A stretch of 22,921 nt of DNA. Origin: UBA6168 sp964643005. Its GTDB lineage: Bacteria; Bacteroidota; Bacteroidia; Chitinophagales; Saprospiraceae. The stretch covers positions 1-22,921 of the forward strand of contig CAZXQI010000055.1 of NCBI GenBank assembly GCA_964643005.1. Reading direction: 5' to 3'. Positions 14,946 through 22,921 of this stretch are shown one piece after another. The notes below the pieces were generated by a model. That model was not told the origin of the DNA and did no database searches. It saw nothing but the letters and a program-made list of their open reading frames with translations. Positions within the stretch are counted from its first letter, which is position 1. Each line of letters starts with the position of its first letter. A program made the position numbers and the translations under genes.

Positions 14946-15866
14946 ATGGATATCAAAATTCAAAACCTGACAAAAAGCTACGGCCCACAAAAGGCAGTAG
15001 ACGACATCTCCTTCGACGTGCATACCGGTGAAATCGTCGGTTTTCTCGGACCGAACGGAGCAGGGAAAACTACCACGATGAAAATCATCACCGGCTTTCT
15101 CGAATCAGAAGCGGGTGACGTGATCATCGGCGGCAAGTCGGTCAAAGACGGCCATACGAAGCGGCATATCGGCTACCTGCCGGAGCATAACCCACTCTAT
15201 TTAGAAATGCCCGTCATTGACTACCTTGACTTTTGCGCCGCTATTCAGGGAATGGACAAAGTGGCCATACCTGCGCGCATTCGGGAAATGGTCAAAGTCT
15301 GTGGACTAGACGCCGAAAAGCACAAAAAAATCGCCGAGCTGTCCAAAGGTTATCGCCAGAGAGTAGGTCTGGCTCAGGCGCTCATCCACGATCCGGAAAT
15401 CCTTATTTTGGATGAACCCACGACCGGACTCGATCCCAATCAAATCGTGGAAATACGGGAGCTTATCAGAAACATCGGCAGGGAAAAGACCGTCATCCTC
15501 AGCACGCATATCCTGCCGGAAGTAGAGGCTACCTGCGACCGCATCCTCATTATCAATCACGGTAAGATTGTAGCCGACGGCACAGCGGCCACCCTGCGAA
15601 AACAGGCCCAGGGGCAACAGGTATTGCACATCCGCATCGAGGGGGGAACGACCAACGACATTTTTGAAAAATTAAAATCACTGCCCAATGTCGCCCTCGT
15701 GGATATATTGGACAGGGAGGCGCAACGCTTTGAGGTGCAGAGCAAACCGGAGCAGGCGTCCAATCGTCAAATTTTTGACCTCTGCGTAAAAAACCAATGG
15801 GCCTTAATAGAAATGACGCCCTTTGAAACAAGATTAGAAGACATCTTCCGAAACCTGACGGTGTAA
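14946..15866 (+). CDS. gldA: Gliding-motility ABC transporter ATP-binding subunit GldA
   Basis: ATP-hydrolysing subunit of the GldA-GldF-GldG ABC complex needed for gliding in Bacteroidota; acts on the cytoplasmic face of the inner membrane with GldF. Walker A GPNGAGKTT (35-43), Q-loop region YLPEHNPLYLEM (77-88), signature LSKGYRQR (132-139), Walker B ILILDEP (152-158), D-loop GLDP and the H-loop STHI are all intact, so it should be an active ATPase. The C-terminal about 85 residues form the family's accessory region. The 306-aa length is close to known GldA (about 300). gldF starts 61 bases downstream, and gldG follows almost directly, which supports the name over a generic ABC ATPase. The transported substrate is not known. 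Confidence 0.93.
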   Translation: MDIKIQNLTKSYGPQKAVDDISFDVHTGEIVGFLGPNGAGKTTTMKIITGFLESEAGDVIIGGKSVKDGHTKRHIGYLPEHNPLYLEMPVIDYLDFCAAIQGMDKVAIPARIREMVKVCGLDAEKHKKIAELSKGYRQRVGLAQALIHDPEILILDEPTTGLDPNQIVEIRELIRNIGREKTVILSTHILPEVEATCDRILIINHGKIVADGTAATLRKQAQGQQVLHIRIEGGTTNDIFEKLKSLPNVALVDILDREAQRFEVQSKPEQASNRQIFDLCVKNQWALIEMTPFETRLEDIFRNLTV

Positions 15867-15927
15867 TTGTCTGATATCGCAACTTTGACAATCTCTCAAC
15901 TTCATTGAATTTCTCAAAACATTCGCC

Positions 15928-16644
15928 ATGACACCAACCTGGGTTATTGCAAAAAGGGAATTAGGAACCTACTTCGATTCACTGGTAGCCTACATTTTAC
16001 TCATCATTTTTCTGGGGCTGACAGGGCTGTTCACCTGGCTCTTAGGCGCCGATATTTTTCTCAGGAAACAGACCGACCTGCTCGTATTTTTTCAGGTGGC
16101 GCAACTGACGCTGCTGTTATTCATCCCCGCGCTCACCATGCGGCAATTTGCCGAAGAGAAGCGGACGGGAACCATCGAGCTGCTGCTGACCAAAAACGTC
16201 TCCAATCGGCAGGTCGTGTTGGGCAAATTCCTCTCCTGCCTGCTGATGGTCTGCATTGCCTTAGCCTTCACCCTGCCCTATTACATCACCGTTGCCAGTC
16301 TGGGCAACCTCGACCACGGCGCCACCCTGAGCGGGTACATCGGGTTGATACTCCTCAGCGCCATATATATAAGTGTCGGGCTATTCACCAGCACGCTGAC
16401 CAATAACCAGATAGTGGCCTTCCTACTGGCGCTGTTCGCCTGCCTGAGTTTCCATTTTCTGTTCAATGCAGTAGCCTCTAACTTCACCGGACGCCTGGGC
16501 GAATTTATCGCCATGTTCAGTTCTTCCAGCCATTTTGACTCCATCTCAAGGGGGGTGCTGGACACCAAAGACCTGTTCTATTTTGCCGGCATCATCGTCC
16601 TGGGGCTGGGGCTGGCAGAGTGGAATATTTCAAAAAGAAATTGA
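15928..16644 (+). CDS. gldF: Gliding-motility ABC transporter permease GldF
   Basis: Integral membrane subunit of the gliding ABC complex. 238 aa with about six hydrophobic helices: near residues 20-40 (VAYILLIIFLGLTGLFTWLL), 55-75, 98-125, 133-155, 162-185 and 215-232. The ABC-2 type hallmark FAEEKRTGTIELLLTKNVS lies between helices 2 and 3 (about 74-92) and is the coupling region towards GldA. Length and topology match GldF (about 240 aa). Start at ATG 15928. It sits between gldA and gldG on one strand and is almost surely cotranscribed with them. Confidence 0.92.
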   Translation: MTPTWVIAKRELGTYFDSLVAYILLIIFLGLTGLFTWLLGADIFLRKQTDLLVFFQVAQLTLLLFIPALTMRQFAEEKRTGTIELLLTKNVSNRQVVLGKFLSCLLMVCIALAFTLPYYITVASLGNLDHGATLSGYIGLILLSAIYISVGLFTSTLTNNQIVAFLLALFACLSFHFLFNAVASNFTGRLGEFIAMFSSSSHFDSISRGVLDTKDLFYFAGIIVLGLGLAEWNISKRN

Positions 16645-16670
16645 TTTTTGACAAATACAGAAATGCGACA

Positions 16671-18167
16671 ATGAAAAAATTAACTACCCTCAGCCTACTC
16701 CTCATCGCAGGGATTTTATTGTTGGTCAATGTTTTGTCCCAACGCTTTTTCTACCGTCTCGACCTCACAGAGGGAGGGCAATACACCCTGAGCAGAGCCA
16801 GCCGGGATATTTTAAAAAACTTAGACGACCCGGTAACTATAACGGCCTACTTCTCAGACGACCTACCGCCCGACTTGCAAAAAATTCGCACCGACTTTAA
16901 AGATATGTTGACCGAATATCGCAGCGCCTCCAAAAGCATGGTGGACTACGAATTCGTCAACCCCAACAACGAGGAGAAAGAACAGGAGGCCTTGCAAAAC
17001 GGCGTGCGTCCCGTCATGATCAACGTGCGTGAAAAAGACCAAAGCTCTCAGAAAAAGGCCTTCTTAGGCGCCGTGATAAAGATGGGAGAGCAAAAGGACG
17101 TCATTCCCTTGGTCGCTACGGGCACGGGCATGGAGTATGCGCTGTCCACCGGCATCAAAAAACTGTCCGTCCAGAACAAGCCTTCTGTCGGCATCGTGCA
17201 GGGCCACGGAGAACCTTCTCTCCAGGATCTGGGTCAGGTCTATCAGTCTCTGAGCATTTTGTACAATGTGGAAGCCGCAGAGCTCGGAGGCGATCTCAGC
17301 CATTTTCAGGCATTGGCCATCGTCGCTCCCCAGGATAGTTTTCCTCCTAATCAATTGGCCAATCTCGGGCAGTACTTAAATAGCGGCGGCAAATTATTCA
17401 TCGCCATCAACCGCGTTTCCGGCGACCTTCAAACCCAGAGGGGCGACGTCGTCAATACCGGGTTGGAGACCTGGCTACTGGAAAGGGGAATCATAGTCGA
17501 GCCGAGTTTCATCCTCGACTCCCAATGCGGCAACGTCACGGTGCAGCAGCAACAAGGCTTCTTTGTCGTCAATACGCCCATGAGTTTTCCCTATATGCCA
17601 TTGATTAGCCAGTTCCCCGACTTCCCTATTACAAAAGGTTTAGAGCAGGTGATTCTGCCCTTCGCCAGTCCGGTGAATTTTGCGGGTAGCGTGGGAACCT
17701 TCCACCCCTTTCTGTCCAGTTCTACGAAAGCCGCTACTTCTCCGGCGCCCATCAACATAGAGGTGCTGGATAAACAATGGACGACTGCAGATTTTCAGCA
17801 ATCAAATATTACCATCGGAGGTATTTTAGACAATTTGCCGGGAGGCGGAAAAATGGTCGTCATCGGCGACGGCGATTTCCCTGTCGGCGGTCAGGGCAGG
17901 ACGACCGCTCAGGACAATGTCAGTCTCATGGCCAACTCCATTGACTGGCTCTCCGACGACACCGGCCTCATCGAGCTGCGCACGAAGGGCGTCGCCACCC
18001 GGCCTATCAAAGAAGAATACCTCGGAGACGAGGCCATCGGCAAGCGGAATTTTTTGAAATACCTGAACTTCGGGCTGCCCATCCTGCTGGTGTTGCTCTA
18101 CGGATTCGCGCGCAGTCAACAGCAGCGCAGGATTCGGATGAAGCGAATGGCAGAGCGCTACTCGTAA
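16671..18167 (+). CDS. gldG: Gliding-motility ABC transporter auxiliary protein GldG
   Basis: Third component of the GldAFG complex: a membrane-anchored protein whose large domain lies outside the cytoplasmic membrane. I start it at ATG 16671, 26 bases after gldF, because MKKLTTLSLLLIAGILLLVN then opens with the expected N-terminal membrane helix; an in-frame GTG at 16620 would overlap gldF by 25 bases and add a polar 17-residue lead. The DLTEGGQYTLS motif directly after the helix is the usual GldG beginning. A long ABC-auxiliary (PF09822-type) domain follows, with VGIVQGHGEPS at about 180-190 and VVIGDGDFPVGG near 390-400. A C-terminal helix, LPILLVLLYGFA, precedes a basic tail. 498 aa is somewhat shorter than F. 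johnsoniae GldG but complete. Confidence 0.9.
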   Translation: MKKLTTLSLLLIAGILLLVNVLSQRFFYRLDLTEGGQYTLSRASRDILKNLDDPVTITAYFSDDLPPDLQKIRTDFKDMLTEYRSASKSMVDYEFVNPNNEEKEQEALQNGVRPVMINVREKDQSSQKKAFLGAVIKMGEQKDVIPLVATGTGMEYALSTGIKKLSVQNKPSVGIVQGHGEPSLQDLGQVYQSLSILYNVEAAELGGDLSHFQALAIVAPQDSFPPNQLANLGQYLNSGGKLFIAINRVSGDLQTQRGDVVNTGLETWLLERGIIVEPSFILDSQCGNVTVQQQQGFFVVNTPMSFPYMPLISQFPDFPITKGLEQVILPFASPVNFAGSVGTFHPFLSSSTKAATSPAPINIEVLDKQWTTADFQQSNITIGGILDNLPGGGKMVVIGDGDFPVGGQGRTTAQDNVSLMANSIDWLSDDTGLIELRTKGVATRPIKEEYLGDEAIGKRNFLKYLNFGLPILLVLLYGFARSQQQRRIRMKRMAERYS

Positions 18168-18168
18168 A

Positions 18169-18189
18169 TTGGCTTTACCTTTAAGCCAA
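18169..18189 (+). terminator. Possible terminator of the gld cluster
   Basis: TTGGCTT-TACCTTT-AAGCCAA, a perfect 7-bp stem starting one base after the gldG stop. The following bases, AACTTATTTTGG, are only moderately T-rich, so termination strength is uncertain. Confidence 0.4.
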
Positions 18190-18245
18190 AACTTATTTTG
18201 GATTCCGGCTATCAGAATCCTGAAATCAATTTTCATTAGCCCAGC

Positions 18246-19451
18246 ATGTCTCACGCATACATATTCGACGCAGTGCGCACGCCCCGGGGAAACGGGAAAG
18301 CCGGCGGGGCGCTCTACGAAGTCAAACCGGTCAGCCTTTTAGGCGCCTGCTTAGAAGCCATCCGCCGGAGAAATCAACTTGATACTCATTTAGTAGAAGA
18401 CCTTTTAGCCGGTTGCGTGACGCCCGTCGGCGACCAGGGCTACAATATTGCCAAGGCGGCTTTGCTTTATGCCGCCTGGCCGGACTCAATTCCGGGCATG
18501 CAGTTAAACCGATATTGCGCTTCCGGTCTGGAAGCGGTGAATATGGCAGCCATGAAAATCATGGCCGGCTGGGGAAATCTCATGCTGGCCGGAGGAATCG
18601 AAAGCATGAGCCGCGCGCCCATGGGTAGCGATGGCGGAGCGCTCCTCTTCGACCCGGAAGTCGTCAACAAAGTCAACCATATTCCGCAGGGCGTATCCGC
18701 CGACCTAATCGCCACGCTCGAAGGCTTTTCCAGAAACGCATTGGACGAGTATGCGCTCCGCTCGCAGCAACGCGCACAGCAGGCTTGGGAAAATGGCTGG
18801 TTCTCCAAATCTATCGTCCCCATTTACGATCGCAACGGACTGCTGATACTCGACCGGGACGAGCACCCACGCCCCGGAACTACCATCGAAAAGTTGCAGG
18901 CTTTGCCTCCCGCCTTTGCCGGTCTGGGCAGACAGGGATTCGATGAAATGGCCATGTTGCGCTACCCTGCTATTGAAAAAATCAATCACGACCACACGGC
19001 GGGGAATTCCTCCGGCATCGTGGACGGAGCAGCTTTAGTGTTGGTGGGCAGCGAAGAAGCCGGAAAAGCCGCCGGTCTGAAGCCCAGAGCAAAAATCATT
19101 TCGGCGGCGAGCATCAGCTCCGAAGCCGCCATCATGCTGACCGGTCCGGCTCCGGCCTGTCGGCAGGCACTTAAATTAGCGGGCATGAGCGTCGCAGATA
19201 TAGACCTTTGGGAAATGAACGAAGCCTTTTCCGCCCCCGTTTTAAAATTTCAAAAAGACCTGAACCTCGACGGGGAAAACGTCAACGTCAACGGAGGAGC
19301 TATCGCAATGGGTCACCCTCTCGGCGCTACGGGCGCCATGTTGCTGGGCGCCATTCTGGATGAATTGGAGCGGCGGGACTTGAACACAGGAGGCGTCACG
19401 CTCTGCGCAGGAGGAGGCATCGGCATCGCTACCATCATTGAGCGGGTGTAG
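18246..19451 (+). CDS. Acetyl-CoA acyltransferase (thiolase)
   Basis: Thiolase-superfamily enzyme that cleaves or forms 3-ketoacyl-CoA in fatty-acid beta-oxidation or acetoacetyl-CoA metabolism; cytoplasmic. The acyl-accepting cysteine is in LNRYCASGLEA (C91), with the C-terminal GGAIAMGHPLGATGA (H about 357) and CAGGGIGIA (C about 387) completing the catalytic set. VRTPRGN near the N-terminus and GGIESMSRAPMG (about 114-125) are also family marks. 401 aa is the normal length. FadA (long chain) and AtoB (C4) types cannot be separated by eye, so no symbol is given. Same strand as gldG, 78 bases downstream, but a hairpin lies between and the function is unrelated. Confidence 0.93.
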   Translation: MSHAYIFDAVRTPRGNGKAGGALYEVKPVSLLGACLEAIRRRNQLDTHLVEDLLAGCVTPVGDQGYNIAKAALLYAAWPDSIPGMQLNRYCASGLEAVNMAAMKIMAGWGNLMLAGGIESMSRAPMGSDGGALLFDPEVVNKVNHIPQGVSADLIATLEGFSRNALDEYALRSQQRAQQAWENGWFSKSIVPIYDRNGLLILDRDEHPRPGTTIEKLQALPPAFAGLGRQGFDEMAMLRYPAIEKINHDHTAGNSSGIVDGAALVLVGSEEAGKAAGLKPRAKIISAASISSEAAIMLTGPAPACRQALKLAGMSVADIDLWEMNEAFSAPVLKFQKDLNLDGENVNVNGGAIAMGHPLGATGAMLLGAILDELERRDLNTGGVTLCAGGGIGIATIIERV

Positions 19452-19543
19452 TTCGCAATGCTTTGGGTCTCCATGGCAACTTTGAGTCATTGCTCACGTT
19501 TTCAGTTTACCGGTTCCATTATTTAAAAAAAAATAAAAACTCC

Positions 19544-19966
19544 ATGCGTTCCATCATTCTAAAATTGCTGCTACCGCTGAGTGTTTTTTTCTTTTTTTCC
19601 ACCGCTCCGGCGGCGGCTCAAAAGGCGCCAAAATGCGTGAAGGTCGCCAAAACTCACCGCCCCAACTGGCTAAGAATCGACACTAAAAAATTGGATAAGT
19701 TCTACCGCAACTTTGATAACTCCACCACTTTTTCGGGAATGAAATTGGTCAAATCCGAGCTGGCCTATTATCTCATAGCCGAGGAAAAGGAGGGCGGCCG
19801 GATTATCGCCTTTGAATTGAAACGCAAAGGAAGGCGCCTGTTCCTCAACAAAAGCTTCCCCGTCCAAAGCTGCGACGAAGGCGGCCTCGGACTCGATACT
19901 TTTTTACAAAAAGATGGGAAAATTAATGGCTGCCGGAAGGGAACTCATGAAGTAATCAGCCAGTAG
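19544..19966 (+). CDS. Small secreted protein of unknown function
   Basis: 140 aa from ATG 19544. The start is chosen because MRSIILKLLLPLSVFFFFST then forms a signal peptide with a predicted cleavage after APAAAQ (about residue 25); the open frame extends upstream to 19463 but that lead is not signal-like. The mature protein is basic and about 115 residues, with three cysteines (KCVK, QSCDEGG, NGCRKG), so at most one disulfide plus a free thiol. It shows an alternating beta pattern (AYYLIAEE, RIIAFELKRKGRRLFL). No lipobox and no T9SS domain. I recognise no family. It lies 92 bases after the thiolase gene and converges on ribonuclease D. Confidence 0.65.
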   Translation: MRSIILKLLLPLSVFFFFSTAPAAAQKAPKCVKVAKTHRPNWLRIDTKKLDKFYRNFDNSTTFSGMKLVKSELAYYLIAEEKEGGRIIAFELKRKGRRLFLNKSFPVQSCDEGGLGLDTFLQKDGKINGCRKGTHEVISQ

Positions 19967-20160
19967 TCGCTGATATTTTTGGAAATAAAAAAAGCGCTCC
20001 TACTCTCCTTATTTTTGAAGATTTCAGAAAAAATTCATCGGCGATGAGAGTTTCGCATTTTATATTTTTTTAAAAAATGTACCTGTTTAGGAAAATGAGA
20101 TTTTCCATTAGGGGGGTCAGTAGATGGGCTCAGATTTTTCCTTTGAGTAGTTTCGCCAGG

Positions 20161-21381
20161 TCAGCCGATATTCAACTCAGGCATATTTTGAAAACCGCTC
20201 TCTTCCTCCATTTTTAATTCAAATTTTCCGTCGTGAAACTCAATTTCGAGCATCTCGCTGTGTTTGAACCAGTTGATGATTTCATCGCCGAGAAACTCCC
20301 TCCGCCAGCTCGTTTCTAACATTGGGTCAAAATAATCCTTGTCGTTTTTCATTTTTTTCAAAATGCTCCTCGGCAAGACAATATTGTTGGAAATGCCCGC
20401 CTGAAGGCATTTGTACTTTACCAATAAATCCAGCATTTCCATCAGGATATCCTGTTTGGGATTTTCGCTGTTATCGCGGGGAATCATGTTTAGAATTTCG
20501 CGCTCCTGATCCGTTGCCTTTTGGTGAAACATATCCATAAACTTTTCTCCAAAGCGCCCGACGAGGTTATCGGGAAGGCGTCGGTTTTGCCTGAGCGCAT
20601 CCATCCCTGAGTGAATCGCCCTGACGAGCGGGCTGATGTATTTGGTGGGGAAAATCATTTCGCGGGAGTGGTTTTTTTGTTGGGCTTCCGAGCTGCGCCA
20701 GAGTAGCAGGCGAAGGAGAAAAAATTGCTCTTTCCCTTTCAGGCTCTTCATCAGGTTATTTTCCAAAATCTCTTTATAGAGATCCTGCTCGTAAGTATCG
20801 GGGTCTTCTAAGGTTCTGAATTCCTCCCAGGCCCAATTGAGTCTGCCTGCCTTTTCGAGTTTCTCTTTTAGTTGGAGATATAATTCGTGCAGGTATTTGA
20901 CGTCCAACAAGGCGTAATCCAACTGCTTTTTTTGAAAGGGCCTCGCTTCCCAGTCGGTCACGGTGTAGCCCTTGCTCAGTTCAATCCGCAATTCATTTTC
21001 CAGCAGCTTGCTGAAACCCACGGGATGCTTGTAGCCAATAAATCCGGCGGCAATTTGGGTGTCGAAAGTATTCCGGGGAATGATTCCATAATGCGTATTG
21101 AAAAGGCGATAGTCGTTGTCTCCCGCATGGACAACTTTCAAAATATTCTCATTTACCAGCATGTCAATCACCGGCTGGATATTGCCTACTTTGAGCGGGT
21201 CAATGAGGTAAAAACCGTTTTTGGTAGCAATCTGAATCAGGCAAATGGTCGTAATGAAGCGCTTTTCTCCGACAAACTCCGTATCAAAACACAGCCAGTC
21301 CACGCCTTTATTTACCCTTGCAAAATCCTGTAATCCGGCGGCGTCTTCTATCAATTGAAAAGGGGCGGTTTTAGCCTGCAT
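20161..21381 (-). CDS. rnd: Ribonuclease D (3'-5' exonuclease with HRDC domain)
   Basis: Exoribonuclease that trims tRNA precursors and other stable RNAs. The DEDDy nuclease domain is complete: motif I CFDTEFVGEK (D33, E35), motif II HAGDNDYRLF (D90), FDTQIAAGFIGY, and motif III YALLDVKYL with Y156 and D160. An HRDC domain follows at about 215-300, with MIFPTKYISPLVRAI and LRQNRRLPDNLVGRFGEKF. 406 aa against about 375 in E. coli; the C-terminal extension (about 320-406) ends in an acidic tail. Start at ATG 21381. The gene is divergent from the SDR gene (192 bp apart) and convergent with the small secreted protein gene. It should be active, since all metal-binding residues are present. Confidence 0.94.
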   Translation of the reverse strand: MQAKTAPFQLIEDAAGLQDFARVNKGVDWLCFDTEFVGEKRFITTICLIQIATKNGFYLIDPLKVGNIQPVIDMLVNENILKVVHAGDNDYRLFNTHYGIIPRNTFDTQIAAGFIGYKHPVGFSKLLENELRIELSKGYTVTDWEARPFQKKQLDYALLDVKYLHELYLQLKEKLEKAGRLNWAWEEFRTLEDPDTYEQDLYKEILENNLMKSLKGKEQFFLLRLLLWRSSEAQQKNHSREMIFPTKYISPLVRAIHSGMDALRQNRRLPDNLVGRFGEKFMDMFHQKATDQEREILNMIPRDNSENPKQDILMEMLDLLVKYKCLQAGISNNIVLPRSILKKMKNDKDYFDPMLETSWRREFLGDEIINWFKHSEMLEIEFHDGKFELKMEEESGFQNMPELNIG

Positions 21382-21573
21382 ATATTGGGTTGGTTTATTA
21401 TAAATTAAAAAAGTAGTGCGAAGATAGAAAATGCCCGTCCTGAAAAAAATAGAGAATGTGGCGTCTGAAAAAAATTTCAGATGGAAGAAAAGTTCAAAAC
21501 CCAGTGAACCGTTTTAGAATAATGGCGCGTATATTTTAGAAATTGTTTAAAATCGCAAGTTATAAAACGGAAT

Positions 21574-22482
21574 ATGAAGAAATTACTCGTAACAGGCGCC
21601 TCGGGATTTTTGGGTTGGAACGTTTGCCACTTTGCCCCTGCCGACTGGCGCATCGTCGGAACGTACTGGCAAAACAAGGAAGGCATCCACCAAAAAACGA
21701 ACGCCCTAAAGGTGGATCTCTGCGACAAAGACCGAATCTGGAAAACCATTAAAGAGGTAAAACCCGATGCAGTTTTTCACCTGGCAGCTCATTCAGGCAC
21801 TAACTATTGCGAGCAAAATCCCGAAGAAACCCGACAACTCAATGTGGAGGCGACCGCCAATCTGGCGGAGATGTGCGACGACCGTCGCGTCCGTCTTTTA
21901 TTCACCTCCAGCGAGCAGGTCTTTTCGGGTACCAAAGAAAAATATGTGGAAACCGACCTGCCCGACCCGCGCAACGAATACGGCAAACAAAAGTCAGAAG
22001 CCGAAAAAATGATTCAGGAAAGGCTCTCTGAATCTATCATCGTCCGCATCGCCGTCATGTACGGGCGCTCCAGTCAGGCGGGAAAAAGTTTTCTGCAACA
22101 GTGGTTGGAGACATGGCAGACCTTCCTGCCGGTCACTGCCTTTTACGATGAGATTCGATCCTTCCTCAGCGGGCGTTCCGCAGCGGAGGGATTGTTTACC
22201 CTGCTGAATCAGGGCGCCAACGGGATTTTTAATCTGGCCGGCGTAGAGCCGCTTTCAAGGTACGATTTCGCCCTTTTGGCCAAAGGAATTTTTAACCTGA
22301 ACGAAGGAAAGGTCATTTCCAAATCCCGGGAAGAAGCCGAAATGCCGGCCTATCGTCCACGCAATTTGACATTGGAAATTCACAAAATCGCCGGAACCGG
22401 ATTCCAACCCGCCCATCCAAAATACGAACTGACAGAACTCGCTAAGGAAATCACTCTGCCGCCGAGGTTTTCGGAAAATTAG
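21574..22482 (+). CDS. SDR-family NAD(P)-dependent sugar oxidoreductase, RmlD-like
   Basis: Extended SDR of the RmlD (dTDP-4-dehydrorhamnose reductase)-like group. Rossmann motif TGASGFLG lies at residues 7-14, the active-site serine in LLFTSSEQVFSGT (109-120), and the YxxxK pair in NEYGKQKSEAEKM (Y136, K140). DAVFHLAAHSG and NCEQNP-type sequence (NYCEQNPEETRQLNVEAT) match RmlD-like proteins. The C-terminal half carries the substrate-binding region, ending in LAKEITLP. 302 aa is normal. No rhamnose or nucleotide-sugar genes are beside it, so the true substrate is open. Start at ATG 21574; monocistronic as far as visible. Confidence 0.88.
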   Translation: MKKLLVTGASGFLGWNVCHFAPADWRIVGTYWQNKEGIHQKTNALKVDLCDKDRIWKTIKEVKPDAVFHLAAHSGTNYCEQNPEETRQLNVEATANLAEMCDDRRVRLLFTSSEQVFSGTKEKYVETDLPDPRNEYGKQKSEAEKMIQERLSESIIVRIAVMYGRSSQAGKSFLQQWLETWQTFLPVTAFYDEIRSFLSGRSAAEGLFTLLNQGANGIFNLAGVEPLSRYDFALLAKGIFNLNEGKVISKSREEAEMPAYRPRNLTLEIHKIAGTGFQPAHPKYELTELAKEITLPPRFSEN

Positions 22483-22551
22483 CGGCAAGCCTTAAGTTTC
22501 GCCTGGCTAAATGTTTCAGAATTGGAAGGCATAGAAAACCTTCTCTGCACT

Positions 22552-22921
22552 TTAAATGCCGGCCGGCGACAAGTCCTGAAGCTCCGGCAGCCAGCGCCTG
22601 ATGTAATCCCCCTGGGCGTCGTAACGGCGGGCCTGGGTCACAGGGTTGAGGTAGCGCACTTCGCGGGGGTCGTTGCTGAGGCCGGCGATGTAGTTCCAGT
22701 TGCCCCAGTTGCTGGCGACGTCGTAATCAATAATGATGCTTTCAAAGTATTCCGCTCCCATTTGCCAGTCCAGTTTCAGGTCGTTGACTAAGTAGCTGGC
22801 CACATTCAGGCGGCCCCTGTCGGACATGAAGCCAGTCAATTTCAGCTCCCGCATATTGGCGTCAATGAAAGGTACGCCCGTTTTCCCGTCGATCCATTTT
22901 TGTAATAAATCTAAGTCGGTG
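22552..22921 (-). CDS. DASH-type cryptochrome/photolyase, C-terminal part (partial)
   Basis: The last 122 residues of a flavin-binding blue-light protein; the gene continues past the right edge, so the photolyase N-terminal antenna domain is not seen. The frame stays open from 22921 downwards. The FAD-binding helical domain is plain: WIDGKTGVPFIDANMREL, LTGFMSDRGRLNVASYL, DWQMGAEYFES, DYDVASNWGNWNYIAG and DPREVRYLNP, in the order and spacing of CRY-DASH proteins, which repair cyclobutane pyrimidine dimers, mainly in single-stranded DNA. The WGNW stretch contributes to the flavin electron-transfer region. It ends with the usual family tail; no extension. Confidence 0.92.
   Translation of the reverse strand, partial: TDLDLLQKWIDGKTGVPFIDANMRELKLTGFMSDRGRLNVASYLVNDLKLDWQMGAEYFESIIIDYDVASNWGNWNYIAGLSNDPREVRYLNPVTQARRYDAQGDYIRRWLPELQDLSPAGI

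Noticed and set aside
20040..20110. Terminator hairpin GGAAAA-TGAGA-TTTTCC between the secreted protein and rnd
   Set aside because: A 6-bp AT-rich stem without a following T tract on either strand; too weak to list.
22522..22791. Plus-strand open frame of 89 aa at the right edge
   Set aside because: It is antisense to the DASH cryptochrome coding sequence, whose motifs are unambiguous.

Overview
This window comes from a Bacteroidota chromosome, most likely a gliding, T9SS-bearing lineage such as Saprospiria/Chitinophagia; the class is my inference. Four things point there: a complete gldA-gldF-gldG gliding ABC cluster, a secreted M43 metalloprotease ending in a type-A T9SS sorting domain, promoters of the Bacteroidota form TTTG...TAnnTTTG, and starts that mostly lack a Shine-Dalgarno sequence. 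Most of the content is ordinary chromosomal housekeeping. I see no insertion sequence, phage or CRISPR array.

Layout. 1-5.2 kb: a PlsC-like acyltransferase (-), miaA (+), an RsiV/DUF3298-type lipoprotein (-) and a GHL10-type glycoside hydrolase (-). 5.3-7.4 kb: the M43 protease (-), followed by a tRNA region on the minus strand. That region holds one intact tRNA-Pro(TGG), three damaged tandem relatives whose anticodon arm has been replaced by a short palindrome, an assembly gap of 100 N, and one intact tRNA-Ser(GCT) with a textbook promoter. 7.4-10.3 kb: dnaA (-) with a highly structured upstream region, a membrane-anchored conserved protein (-), and an IscA/HesB-fold protein that lacks most of the usual cysteines (+), ending in a perfect 12-bp terminator hairpin. 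10.3-14.6 kb: a 480-bp gene-free stretch and a very large SF1-helicase-like protein (-) with eroded helicase motifs and a Vsr/DUF559-like C-terminus. 14.9-18.2 kb: gldA, gldF and gldG (+). 18.2-22.9 kb: a thiolase (+), a small secreted unknown (+), ribonuclease D (-), an RmlD-like SDR (+), and the C-terminal part of a DASH-type cryptochrome/photolyase (-) that runs off the window.

How the genes relate. GldA, GldF and GldG should form one ABC complex for gliding and secretion-linked function, and the M43 protease is a probable client of the type 9 secretion system that accompanies gliding. MiaA modifies tRNAs reading U-starting codons, and RNase D trims tRNA 3' ends. DnaA sits beside the tRNA cluster but shares no operon with it.

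The parts most worth a second look are the tRNA-Pro array with its exchanged anticodon arm, the gap that falls in the same repeat, the nested inverted repeats upstream of dnaA, and the helicase-like giant.
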